In this document: positions 1 to 5,611 of the stretch, piece after piece | How positions within the stretch are numbered: position 1 is the first letter of the stretch | Layout of the letters: each line of letters starts with the position of its first letter | From: an uncultured Alphaproteobacteria bacterium | Lineage (GTDB): Bacteria; Pseudomonadota; Alphaproteobacteria; Paracaedibacterales; CAIULA01 | DNA: 8,667 nt | Reading direction: 5' to 3' | NCBI GenBank assembly: GCA_903905285.1 | Contig: CAIVFQ010000053.1 | Span: forward strand, 1-8,667 | Position numbers and translations under genes: made by a program | Notes under the pieces: model-generated | What the model saw: only the letters and a program-made list of their open reading frames with translations | What the model was told of the DNA's origin: nothing | Database searches by the model: none

Positions 1-288
1 ACCTATACCCCCCAATTTGCCCATGCCCTTCGGGGTTATCTGCTGTTTGCAGCTGGGCGGTATGCCGAGGCCTTGCAGAGTCTTCAGCAGGCTGGTCCGG
101 CGGTGAGTGTTGGGGCACAACAGATGCTCAATGAGGAGGCATGTTATGGTATCGGACTTGGATTGTATTATGGTAAGGAAGGGCGTGCCTATCTTAACGC
201 CCGCGCACTTGCTGGTGACAAACATGCACAGATACTGCGCCTGCGTGATTTTTATTTCCATTTCTATAACGCAATCAGCGGCAGATGA
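1..288 (+). CDS. C-terminal part of an unidentified protein with a TPR-like helix pair (5' truncated by window)
   Basis: Frame 1 is open from the first base to TGA at 286-288, so this is the last 95 residues of a gene that starts outside the window. The TTG at 73 is only an internal codon; the frame is open upstream of it. Residues 10-31 (LRGYLLFAAGRYAEALQSLQ) have the small/aromatic spacing of a TPR or Sel1-like helix pair. The remainder is a helix-prone tail ending in an aromatic stretch (FYFHFYN). No catalytic motif or membrane helix is visible. It ends 18 nt before the stop of the convergent acyltransferase gene, with no clear terminator between them. I do not recognise the family; a TPR-containing protein is the most I would infer. 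Confidence 0.55.
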   Translation, partial: TYTPQFAHALRGYLLFAAGRYAEALQSLQQAGPAVSVGAQQMLNEEACYGIGLGLYYGKEGRAYLNARALAGDKHAQILRLRDFYFHFYNAISGR

Positions 289-306
289 TGACAAAGGCTG
301 GTTAGG

Positions 307-1044
307 CTAAACGTGAATCAACTTTTCACAGGCTGATTCAATATCATGCTCCAGGCGGTTCATAAAGTCTTGCCGGTTTAAACCAGGTTCTATAAGGGGC
401 AAAAACTCTATGGTGACTTTTCCTGGTTTTTTGACCCAAGACCGACGTCCCCAAAACAACCCCGAATTAAGGGCGACAGGCAAAACAGGGATATTTAAAT
501 CACCATAAAGCAACCCTACACCTGGTTGATAAGTTGATGCCCCCCCTGGTTGGGTGCGCGTTCCTTCTGGGAAAATTAAAATAGATTGATTTTGTTGAAT
601 AGCCTGACGGGATTGAATCAACATCGACTTGATGCTTTGTCTGCCTGATTGACGGTCGATAAAGATCATATTTGATTTTTTTAGGTAAAATCCAAATAAC
701 GGAAGCTTCCCCAGTTCTTTTTTTAAAACAATTGTGAATGAATCAAAAAAAATTCCCAAAACGATGGTTTCCCAGGCCGATTGGTGTTTGCAGGCCACAA
801 GGCACGGACCCAGTTTTAAAGCATTCTGCAGATGTTCCATCCCCTTCACCTGATGCGTTAATCCAACAACATGCCTTATAAGGAAAGAAAGTAAGTGCAT
901 CTGCCCCTTTAGAATCTTGATCCCAAAACGTCTTGGATTTATTAAAAGAAAGGGCAGACAAAACAACAGATAGATGATGCTAAAACCATAAAGCGCTATA
1001 TCAAAACAAACAGACCGTAATTGTTGTATAAAGGCCTTAATCAT
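307..1044 (-). CDS. plsC: 1-acyl-sn-glycerol-3-phosphate acyltransferase-like protein (PlsC/LPLAT family)
   Basis: The 245-residue product has the PlsC acyltransferase signature. Block I is KHQSAWE with His87 and Glu92 (the H-x4-D/E catalytic pair), block II is FIDR around 128-131, and block III is FPEGTR at 158-163, followed by a proline-containing VLPVALNSG block near 187-195. A hydrophobic segment at about 14-36 fits an N-terminal membrane anchor. Known family members acylate lysophosphatidic acid to phosphatidic acid at the inner membrane; the acyl donor and exact substrate cannot be read here. Glu replaces the usual Asp in block I, which I believe is common in alphaproteobacterial members. 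The ATG overlaps the PhzF stop by 4 nt (ATGA), so the two are probably translationally coupled, and a strong AAGGAG lies upstream. Length is normal for the family. Confidence 0.9.
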   Translation of the reverse strand: MIKAFIQQLRSVCFDIALYGFSIIYLLFCLPFLLINPRRFGIKILKGQMHLLSFLIRHVVGLTHQVKGMEHLQNALKLGPCLVACKHQSAWETIVLGIFFDSFTIVLKKELGKLPLFGFYLKKSNMIFIDRQSGRQSIKSMLIQSRQAIQQNQSILIFPEGTRTQPGGASTYQPGVGLLYGDLNIPVLPVALNSGLFWGRRSWVKKPGKVTIEFLPLIEPGLNRQDFMNRLEHDIESACEKLIHV

Positions 1045-1829
1045 ATTCTTAAATCTCCTTCAGAAACCGTCACAGCCTGCCCCCCAATCAGAACCCGATC
1101 ATCCATTAAACGAACCTTTAGTACGCCACCACGGGCTGAGGCTTGATAAGCAAGCAAATCATTTTTCTCTAAAATTTTTGACCAGAACGGAATCAATCGA
1201 CAATGGGCTGACCCGCAAACTGGGTCCTCTGGAATACCAACTTTCGGCGCAAAGTAACGGGATACAAAGTCGTAAGACGATTCACCCAAAGCTGTGACGA
1301 CCACAGCCCGACAGTCTATTTGTTCTATCAAAGATAAATTGGGATTTAAATTTACAACGTCTTTTACGTCACGCAGAACAACCAGATATAACGTGTCATC
1401 TTTATAAACAGATTGAACTGTAATGCCATGCAACGCTTGTTGAAGCATATCTGGCAAAGCACAAGGGGCAATAGGACGCGCCGGAAAATTTAAATAGATC
1501 CACCCACCCTCTTTTTTCTTGGCTTTTAAGGGGCCACCCAAAGAATCAAAAGTCAAAATCTGCGATTCTGTTCGTTTTTCTTGCCATAAAATATGCGCTG
1601 CGGCCAGTGTGGCGTGCCCACAAAGGGGCGCTTCATCTCGGGGTGAAAACCAACGAATGTGAAAATGGTGGTCCGCTTTTTGGGTTACAAAAGCGGTTTG
1701 AGACCAATTCATCTCAGCTGCGATCGTTTGCATCAATTGGGTTTCAGGGAAATGGTCGACAAGGCAGACGCCAGCTGGGTTTCCTTGAAAAGCCTTTGCC
1801 GTGAAAGCGTCAACATTCCAAATTTTCAT
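1041..1829 (-). CDS. PhzF family protein (phenazine-biosynthesis-like / PBLD-type putative isomerase)
   Basis: The 262-residue protein matches the PhzF fold family along its whole length. The N-terminus has VDAFTAKAFQGNPAGVC (about 6-22), followed by RWFSPRDEAPLCGHAT (59-74). The second half-domain has YDFVSRYFAPKVGIPEDPVCGSAH (about 186-209), very like animal PBLD and bacterial YddE-type proteins. PhzF itself isomerises DHHA in phenazine synthesis, but most members have no known substrate, and no other phenazine genes are seen. The position corresponding to the catalytic Glu (in the usual N-x-S-E-T-A-F motif) is Gln44 here (NWSQTAF), read from CAA. The ATG at 1829 is chosen because the conserved IWNVDAFT motif follows directly; no strong Shine-Dalgarno sequence is seen. 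It is the first gene of a two-gene operon with the acyltransferase. Confidence 0.88.
   Translation of the reverse strand: MKIWNVDAFTAKAFQGNPAGVCLVDHFPETQLMQTIAAEMNWSQTAFVTQKADHHFHIRWFSPRDEAPLCGHATLAAAHILWQEKRTESQILTFDSLGGPLKAKKKEGGWIYLNFPARPIAPCALPDMLQQALHGITVQSVYKDDTLYLVVLRDVKDVVNLNPNLSLIEQIDCRAVVVTALGESSYDFVSRYFAPKVGIPEDPVCGSAHCRLIPFWSKILEKNDLLAYQASARGGVLKVRLMDDRVLIGGQAVTVSEGDLRI
1055..1060 (-). promoter_or_regulatory. Shine-Dalgarno sequence of the acyltransferase gene
   Basis: The minus strand reads AAGGAG here, 10 nt before the ATG at 1044-1042. It lies inside the end of the PhzF gene and supports the ATGA-overlap start. Confidence 0.75.
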
Positions 1830-1986
1830 AAACAGTAACTAGATTGCATGAATACAGATTTAAAATTCCTATCATAGCTGCTGTGTTCAGACCATCATTT
1901 TTATTGTCATTTTTATTTGCGAATGGGCATTAAGCGTGATAGGGTTTGGGAAAATATTCGAAGACTATAATTAAAGGATCGTAACC
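1830..1986. promoter_or_regulatory. Divergent intergenic region between phzF-like gene and rpmH
   Basis: This 157-nt AT-rich spacer must hold the promoters for both directions. For rpmH, TTGTCA at 1904-1909 is a fair -35 (5 of 6 to TTGACA), but no convincing -10 sits at the right distance. A perfect TATAAT at 1966-1971 would start transcription around 1978, inside the Shine-Dalgarno, so it is doubtful. The rpmH Shine-Dalgarno AGGA is at 1975-1978, 8 nt before GTG. I saw no DnaA-box-like TTATCCACA, although rpmH neighbours oriC in some bacteria. Confidence 0.4.
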
Positions 1987-2121
1987 GTGAAAAGAACATA
2001 CCAACCCAGTCAATTGGTTAGAAAGCGTCGTCATGGGTTTCGTGCTCGTATGGCTACAGTGGGCGGAAGACGTATTATTGCTGCTCGTCGGGCTAAAGGC
2101 CGGAAGAAATTGTCCGCTTAA
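1987..2121 (+). CDS. rpmH: 50S ribosomal protein L34
   Basis: The 44-codon ORF starts with GTG at 1987 and ends with TAA at 2119-2121. It gives the unmistakable L34 sequence: N-terminal [19 protein letters not shown], then [20 protein letters not shown] and the tail KKLSA. L34 is a small, very basic component of the large ribosomal subunit. The GTG start is fixed by the conserved MKRTYQPS beginning and by AGGA 8 nt upstream. Length is normal for the family. It is the first gene of the rpmH-rnpA-yidD-yidC-engB block, 15 nt before rnpA, the usual arrangement that links ribosome synthesis to RNase P. Confidence 0.97.
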   Translation: MKRTYQPSQLVRKRRHGFRARMATVGGRRIIAARRAKGRKKLSA

Positions 2122-2136
2122 TAGGCTTTAAAGACC

Positions 2137-2571
2137 ATGCCCTTAACCCGTCTTAAGAAGCGCGCCGATTTTTTACGGGTTGCAAAAACGAAAACAGTAG
2201 CAAAAACGTCAACCATGCTGATTCAATGCAACCCAATGCTTGACCTGCCAGACCAAGATGACCGCTTAAGGGTCGGCTTTACAGCCAGTCGTCGGGTGGG
2301 AAACGCAGTCAAGCGCAATCGCGCCAAAAGACGACTAAGGGCGATGGCAGACCTATATTTAGGGAAAAAAGTTTTTGAAACGACTGGCGTGTCACAGGGA
2401 GCTGGCTTTGAATTCGTTTTTATTGCCGTTCCTGCAACTGTCGGCGCTGATTTTTCCCACCTTCTTAAAGATTTTACAAAAGGGGTTCGGTGGTGTTTAT
2501 TACAATCGCAACCTCAAACCTTGGTTTTTAAACCACAAGAGGAAAAGACGAATGTCACGCTTTCTTGTTAG
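2137..2571 (+). CDS. rnpA: Ribonuclease P protein component
   Basis: The 144-residue basic protein is the protein subunit of RNase P, which with the catalytic RNA removes 5' leaders from pre-tRNAs. The start LTRLKKRADFLRV (about 3-15) and the central block RVGFTASRRVGNAVKRNRAK (45-64) contain the family RNR signature (Arg60-Asn61-Arg62, then KRRLR). The C-terminal part holds the expected beta strand FEFVFIAVPAT (91-101) and closing helix. It is at the long end for the family because of an extra hydrophilic tail after about residue 126. That tail overlaps the start of yidD by 20 nt, so part of it may exist to carry the yidD ribosome-binding site. It starts 15 nt after rpmH with no strong Shine-Dalgarno, consistent with co-translation. 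Confidence 0.96.
   Translation: MPLTRLKKRADFLRVAKTKTVAKTSTMLIQCNPMLDLPDQDDRLRVGFTASRRVGNAVKRNRAKRRLRAMADLYLGKKVFETTGVSQGAGFEFVFIAVPATVGADFSHLLKDFTKGVRWCLLQSQPQTLVFKPQEEKTNVTLSC
2537..2543 (+). promoter_or_regulatory. Shine-Dalgarno sequence of yidD inside rnpA
   Basis: AAGAGGA lies 8 nt before ATG 2552. It fixes the yidD start at 2552 rather than the longer open frame that begins at 2375. Confidence 0.75.
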
Positions 2572-2839
2572 CTTAATTCACGTCTACCGTTGGGCAATTT
2601 CACCTTTTCTATCTCCACGGTGTCGTTTTGAACCCACATGCTCGCGGTATGCTATTCACGCTATTGAATGCCATGGTATTACAAAAGGCCTATGGTTGAC
2701 TGCTAAACGGTTATTGCGTTGCCACCCTTATGAAAAGTTTTCCAAGCACATAGGCACTCCTTGGGGATACGATCCTATTCCTGAGAAAGCTGTCAATCAA
2801 CCGACTCAAGCATCAAAAACCTTACACGCTAAATTTTAG
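2552..2839 (+). CDS. yidD: Membrane protein insertion efficiency factor YidD
   Basis: The 95-residue protein has the diagnostic YidD layout: an N-terminal amphipathic/hydrophobic helix (residues 3-20), the CRFEPTCSRY motif (24-33) with two cysteines, a third cysteine in RLLRCHPY (53-60), and GYDPIP (72-77). YidD is a small inner-membrane-associated protein thought to assist YidC-dependent insertion. The frame is open further upstream to 2375, but those codons are an out-of-frame reading of rnpA. ATG 2552 follows AAGAGGA and gives the canonical family N-terminus. The gene overlaps the 3' end of rnpA by 20 nt and is followed 25 nt later by yidC, the conserved order. Confidence 0.95.
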   Translation: MSRFLVSLIHVYRWAISPFLSPRCRFEPTCSRYAIHAIECHGITKGLWLTAKRLLRCHPYEKFSKHIGTPWGYDPIPEKAVNQPTQASKTLHAKF

Positions 2840-2864
2840 CAAAGCCTATCCTTAAAGGAAAGAT

Positions 2865-4604
2865 ATGTCAGAGAATAAAAACCTTATTGTTGCCATTGGT
2901 TTGTCATTAAGCATTTTGTTTGGGTTTCAGTATTTTTATGAAGGATCCAAGCCTAAACCCGCGCCCGTTATTATTAAGGAATCAATAACAGCAGCGCCTG
3001 TGCCCCTACCTGCACAGTCCAACGCAGAGGTTTTGGTGCCAGCCCAACCCCTAACGCGTGAGCAATCTTTAGCCCTACATAAAAGGGTTCCCGTTAAAAC
3101 ACCTAAGGTGACGGGGTCTATCAATTTGGTGGGCGCGCGTCTGGACGATTTAAGTCTGAAGCTGTACCGTGAAACGGCCGACCCGAAAAGCCCAGAGATT
3201 ATTCTTTTAAGTCCTGAGCAATCCAAAGATGCTTATTTCGTCGAGTTTGGCTGGTTGGGAACGGCTAAGTTTCCTGACTCTAAAAGTATTTGGACTATTC
3301 AAGGCCCGCAAGCTGAATTAACACCGACCCAACCTGTTACCCTGACATGGAAAAATGGCGAAGGGTTAAAATTTGAACGCACAATCAATGTTGATGAAAA
3401 CTATTTATTCACAGTGACAGACCGGGTAACCAGTGACGCCCAGGCCGATATTCAACTAAAAGCTTACAGTCAGGTCACGCGCATAGGCAAACCTACAACC
3501 AGCGGTTATTACATTCTGCATGAAGGTGCCATTGGTGTCATCAACGGCCGTTTGAACGAAGTTGATTATGACAAGCTGTTCAAGGAAAATGCTATTCAAC
3601 AAACCACCACCGGTGGGTGGTTAGGATTTACCGATAAATATTGGTTGGTGGCTTTAATCCCCAATCAGAAGACGGCAGCTCACACAACATTTAGCGGCCA
3701 AGAAAAGGGTGGTATCTTCCGTTGTCATATTGAATACGACGGACAAACGCTGAAGCCAGGACAAACCTTAGAACAAACACAATACGCATTCACGGGCGCC
3801 AAAGTTCTAAGTTTGCTTGATGGGTATGAAGAAAAGCTTGGGTTTAACCGTTTCGACCTGGCCGTTGATTTTGGTTGGTTTTATTTCTTAACCAAGCCTT
3901 TGTTCTATATTTTAGAATTTTTCCACCAATTGTTAGGAAACTTAGGCCTAGCCATTTTGCTATTAACAGTTCTGGTTAAAATCTTATTTTTCCCTTTGGC
4001 AAACAAATCTTTCAAATCAATGGCCCGCATGAAGATTTTGGGACCAAAGATGGAACTTATCAAGCAGCGCTATGCGCACGATAAAGCACGTATGAACCAG
4101 GAACTGATGGATTTTTATCGTCGGGAAAAAGTGAACCCTGTATCCGGATGTTTGCCGATGTTGATTCAGGCGCCTATCTTCTTTTGTTTGTATAAAGTGT
4201 TTTTTGTTACCATCGAAATGCGGCATGCGCCGTTTTATGGATGGATTCACGACCTATCGTCCCCTGACCCTACGTCGGTATTCAATTTATTCGGTCTCAT
4301 CCCTTGGACACCTCCCTCAGTCCTTATGATTGGTTTGTGGCCCTTGTTGATGGGGATTACAATGATCTTGCAACAACGCCTCAGCCCACAGCCTGCTGAC
4401 CCTGTTCAGGCAAAGATGATGCTGATTATGCCGGTTATGTTCACATACTTGTTTGCCTCGTTCCCTGCTGGGTTGGTTATTTATTGGGCCTGGAGCAATA
4501 TGTTAACAATTTCCCAGCAAGTGTTGATTACGCGGCGAGCTGAAAAACAATCTTTGGTGGAGATTATTCCGCCTAAGCGCAAACCATCAAAAACTAAGTT
4601 ATGA
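2865..4604 (+). CDS. yidC: Membrane protein insertase YidC (Oxa1 family)
   Basis: The 579-residue insertase is of the Gram-negative type. It has an N-terminal membrane helix (about 6-24), a Pro/Ala-rich linker (29-62), a large periplasmic beta domain (about 80-325), and a C-terminal Oxa1-like core of five helices beginning near 336. Core landmarks are the TVLVKILFFPLA helix (368-379), the cytoplasmic hairpin KSMARMKILGPKM (384-396) and EKVNPVSGCLPMLIQAPIF (421-439). The helix ending in FPAGLVIYWAWSNMLT (533-548) follows, with a basic tail (KRKPSKTKL). YidC inserts inner-membrane proteins alone or with SecYEG. Length is normal. AAAGGAA at 2854-2860 precedes ATG 2865. The stop overlaps the engB start, and yidD sits just upstream, so the two partners are likely co-expressed. 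Confidence 0.98.
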   Translation: MSENKNLIVAIGLSLSILFGFQYFYEGSKPKPAPVIIKESITAAPVPLPAQSNAEVLVPAQPLTREQSLALHKRVPVKTPKVTGSINLVGARLDDLSLKLYRETADPKSPEIILLSPEQSKDAYFVEFGWLGTAKFPDSKSIWTIQGPQAELTPTQPVTLTWKNGEGLKFERTINVDENYLFTVTDRVTSDAQADIQLKAYSQVTRIGKPTTSGYYILHEGAIGVINGRLNEVDYDKLFKENAIQQTTTGGWLGFTDKYWLVALIPNQKTAAHTTFSGQEKGGIFRCHIEYDGQTLKPGQTLEQTQYAFTGAKVLSLLDGYEEKLGFNRFDLAVDFGWFYFLTKPLFYILEFFHQLLGNLGLAILLLTVLVKILFFPLANKSFKSMARMKILGPKMELIKQRYAHDKARMNQELMDFYRREKVNPVSGCLPMLIQAPIFFCLYKVFFVTIEMRHAPFYGWIHDLSSPDPTSVFNLFGLIPWTPPSVLMIGLWPLLMGITMILQQRLSPQPADPVQAKMMLIMPVMFTYLFASFPAGLVIYWAWSNMLTISQQVLITRRAEKQSLVEIIPPKRKPSKTKL

Positions 4605-5227
4605 TGAATACAAAAAGTCTTGAGCAAGCAAACTGGCTATTCAAACAGGAATGTCAGTTTCTTAGGGGCGTTGAAAATGCAGGCGATATGCCTCTTTTCG
4701 ACTTGCCAGAGGTAGGATTTATTGGGAGATCAAACGTTGGGAAGTCAACCCTGATTAATGGTCTGACCAATCGGCATCGCCTGGCCCGCACCTCTAACAC
4801 CCCGGGACGCACCCAGCACTTGAATTTCTTTAGCCTTAACAACCAGTTGATTCTGGTTGATATGCCGGGCTATGGCTATGCTCAGGCACCCAAGCAATTG
4901 GTCGTTAATTGGACGCAGCTTATTTGTCATTATCTGGAAAACCGTATGGCTTTGAGGCGGGTATATCTTTTAATCGACAGTCGTCATGGGTTAAAACCAA
5001 ACGACCGTGGGATGATGAGCTTGCTAGACGAGCTAGCGGCGTCGTATCAGGTTGTTCTAACGAAAGCAGATAAGATTCCTCTGAAGCAAGCTGCAGCGGT
5101 GCATGAACAGACCCAAGAACAAATTAAGGCTTACACAGCCGCTTATCCTGAGGTTATTATGACCAGCTCTGAAGACAAGCGCGGAATGGAACAGCTTCGC
5201 CTTGCCGTCAGTCAATTCGCTGTTTAG
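4601..5227 (+). CDS. engB: Ribosome biogenesis GTP-binding protein EngB/YsxC (YihA)
   Basis: The 208-residue TRAFAC-class GTPase shows all G motifs: G1 GRSNVGKST (42-50), G2 threonine within TSNTPGRTQHLNFF (64-77), G3 DMPGYG (87-92), G4 TKAD (154-157) and G5 TSSEDK (188-193). The run TPGRTQ after G1 is typical of EngB, which acts in late assembly of the large ribosomal subunit. The start ATGATG at 4601 overlaps the yidC TGA; either ATG (4601 or 4604) could be used, and the lack of a good Shine-Dalgarno suggests coupling to yidC. It ends the conserved block. The argB gene that often follows in alphaproteobacteria is absent; an AT-rich spacer and an accessory gene follow instead. Confidence 0.96.
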   Translation: MMNTKSLEQANWLFKQECQFLRGVENAGDMPLFDLPEVGFIGRSNVGKSTLINGLTNRHRLARTSNTPGRTQHLNFFSLNNQLILVDMPGYGYAQAPKQLVVNWTQLICHYLENRMALRRVYLLIDSRHGLKPNDRGMMSLLDELAASYQVVLTKADKIPLKQAAAVHEQTQEQIKAYTAAYPEVIMTSSEDKRGMEQLRLAVSQFAV

Positions 5228-5234
5228 CTTATCA

Positions 5235-5266
5235 TTCTCCGCCATCTATTTAACGACGACGGAGAA
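5235..5266 (+). terminator. Weak hairpin after engB, possible terminator
   Basis: TTCTCCG (5235-5241) pairs with CGGAGAA (5260-5266) over a loop of 18 nt, starting 8 nt after the engB stop. There is no T tract after it, so intrinsic termination is doubtful; it could instead be an RNA-processing or stabilising hairpin. Confidence 0.3.
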
Positions 5267-5287
5267 GGAATCTTGCTTAAGGGATTA

Positions 5288-5341
5288 ATGAAACAAAGGG
5301 TAACGCGGCTTCTGAGTAAATTGGGAGATTTCCGGAGGTGA
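5288..5341 (+). CDS. Possible 17-residue leader ORF (speculative)
   Basis: ATG at 5288 opens a 17-codon frame encoding a strongly basic peptide (MKQRVTRLLSKLGDFRR) that ends with TGA at 5339-5341. AAGGG at 5279-5283 lies 4 nt upstream, rather close for a Shine-Dalgarno. The stop codon sits inside the GGAGGTGA ribosome-binding sequence of the next tiny ORF, so a ribosome finishing here would cover that site. Such short frames arise by chance easily; no conservation evidence is available. Confidence 0.15.
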   Translation: MKQRVTRLLSKLGDFRR

Positions 5342-5349
5342 TTGTAAAC

Positions 5350-5370
5350 ATGGCACTTTCTCTACATTAA
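5350..5370 (+). CDS. Possible six-residue mini-ORF with near-consensus Shine-Dalgarno (speculative)
   Basis: GGAGGTGA at 5334-5341 is the best match to the 16S rRNA 3' end in the window and lies 8 nt before ATG 5350. The frame it opens encodes only MALSLH before TAA at 5368-5370. This could be a regulatory mini-ORF, the relic of a lost gene, or chance. Confidence 0.15.
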   Translation: MALSLH

Positions 5371-5478
5371 AAATTGATATAAATTTTACATTCTGACAAA
5401 GTTTCGTTTGACTATATGTTGTATCGTAAGGATTAAGATAGAGGAGAAAATCAGAGCGTTCTATCCGCAAAAAAACGC

Positions 5479-5522
5479 TAAGTAGGATTCTTAAGTAGAA
5501 ATTACGTATGTTTTTCTACTTA
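5479..5522. repeat. TAAGTAG repeat cluster with 10-bp palindrome, possible operator
   Basis: TAAGTAG occurs at 5479-5485 and 5492-5498 (13 nt apart) and inverted as CTACTTA at 5516-5522. The second and third copies extend to a perfect 10-bp inverted repeat (5492-5501 with 5513-5522, 11-nt spacer). It lies 90-133 nt upstream of the start codon of a protein with an N-terminal LuxR-type HTH, so autoregulation is a possible role. Confidence 0.4.
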
Positions 5523-5611
5523 TAGAAACGGGATTGTTCTGACAGAGTCTGTGTTACAAATACAGTCATAACACTCCCAAAAATCAGCTAGGTATTAAGG
5601 GTCTCGTTATC

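Larger units (their letters stand above)
5228..5611 (+). promoter_or_regulatory. 384-nt AT-rich leader/spacer upstream of the NB-ARC gene
   Basis: No normal-sized gene is supported in this spacer. From 5' to 3' it contains a hairpin (5235-5266), a 17-codon ORF (5288-5341), a six-codon ORF (5350-5370) behind GGAGGTGA, an orphan GAGGAG (5441-5446) without a nearby start codon, and a TAAGTAG repeat cluster (5479-5522). A weak promoter candidate is CTGACA at 5539-5544 with TACAGT 16 nt further at 5561-5566. The Shine-Dalgarno of the large gene is AAGGG at 5597-5601, 10 nt before its ATG. Promoter and operator roles are inference. Confidence 0.4.

Noticed and set aside
1966..1971. Perfect TATAAT as the rpmH -10 element
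   Set aside because: Transcription would begin around 1978, within the Shine-Dalgarno of rpmH, and no good -35 lies 16-18 nt upstream.
1830..1986. Replication origin next to rpmH
   Set aside because: No DnaA-box-like clusters and no adjacent dnaA are seen; in this window rpmH is only part of the rnpA-yidC block.
2375..2551. Longer N-terminal extension of YidD (154 residues) starting at 2375
   Set aside because: These codons are an out-of-frame reading of rnpA. The family N-terminus (MSRFLVSLIHVYRW) begins at ATG 2552, which has AAGAGGA 8 nt upstream.
2936..3226. 96-codon minus-strand ORF inside yidC, and a 77-codon one at 4017-4250
   Set aside because: Both are antisense to strongly conserved YidC coding sequence and show no recognisable domain.
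5285..5470. 61-codon minus-strand ORF in the spacer after engB
   Set aside because: It begins with a non-ATG codon, has no Shine-Dalgarno, and its translation shows no domain or membrane pattern.
5492..5522. 10-bp palindrome as a rho-independent terminator of engB
   Set aside because: The stem is AT-rich, has no T tract after it and is 265 nt after the engB stop. An operator-like role with the third TAAGTAG copy fits better.
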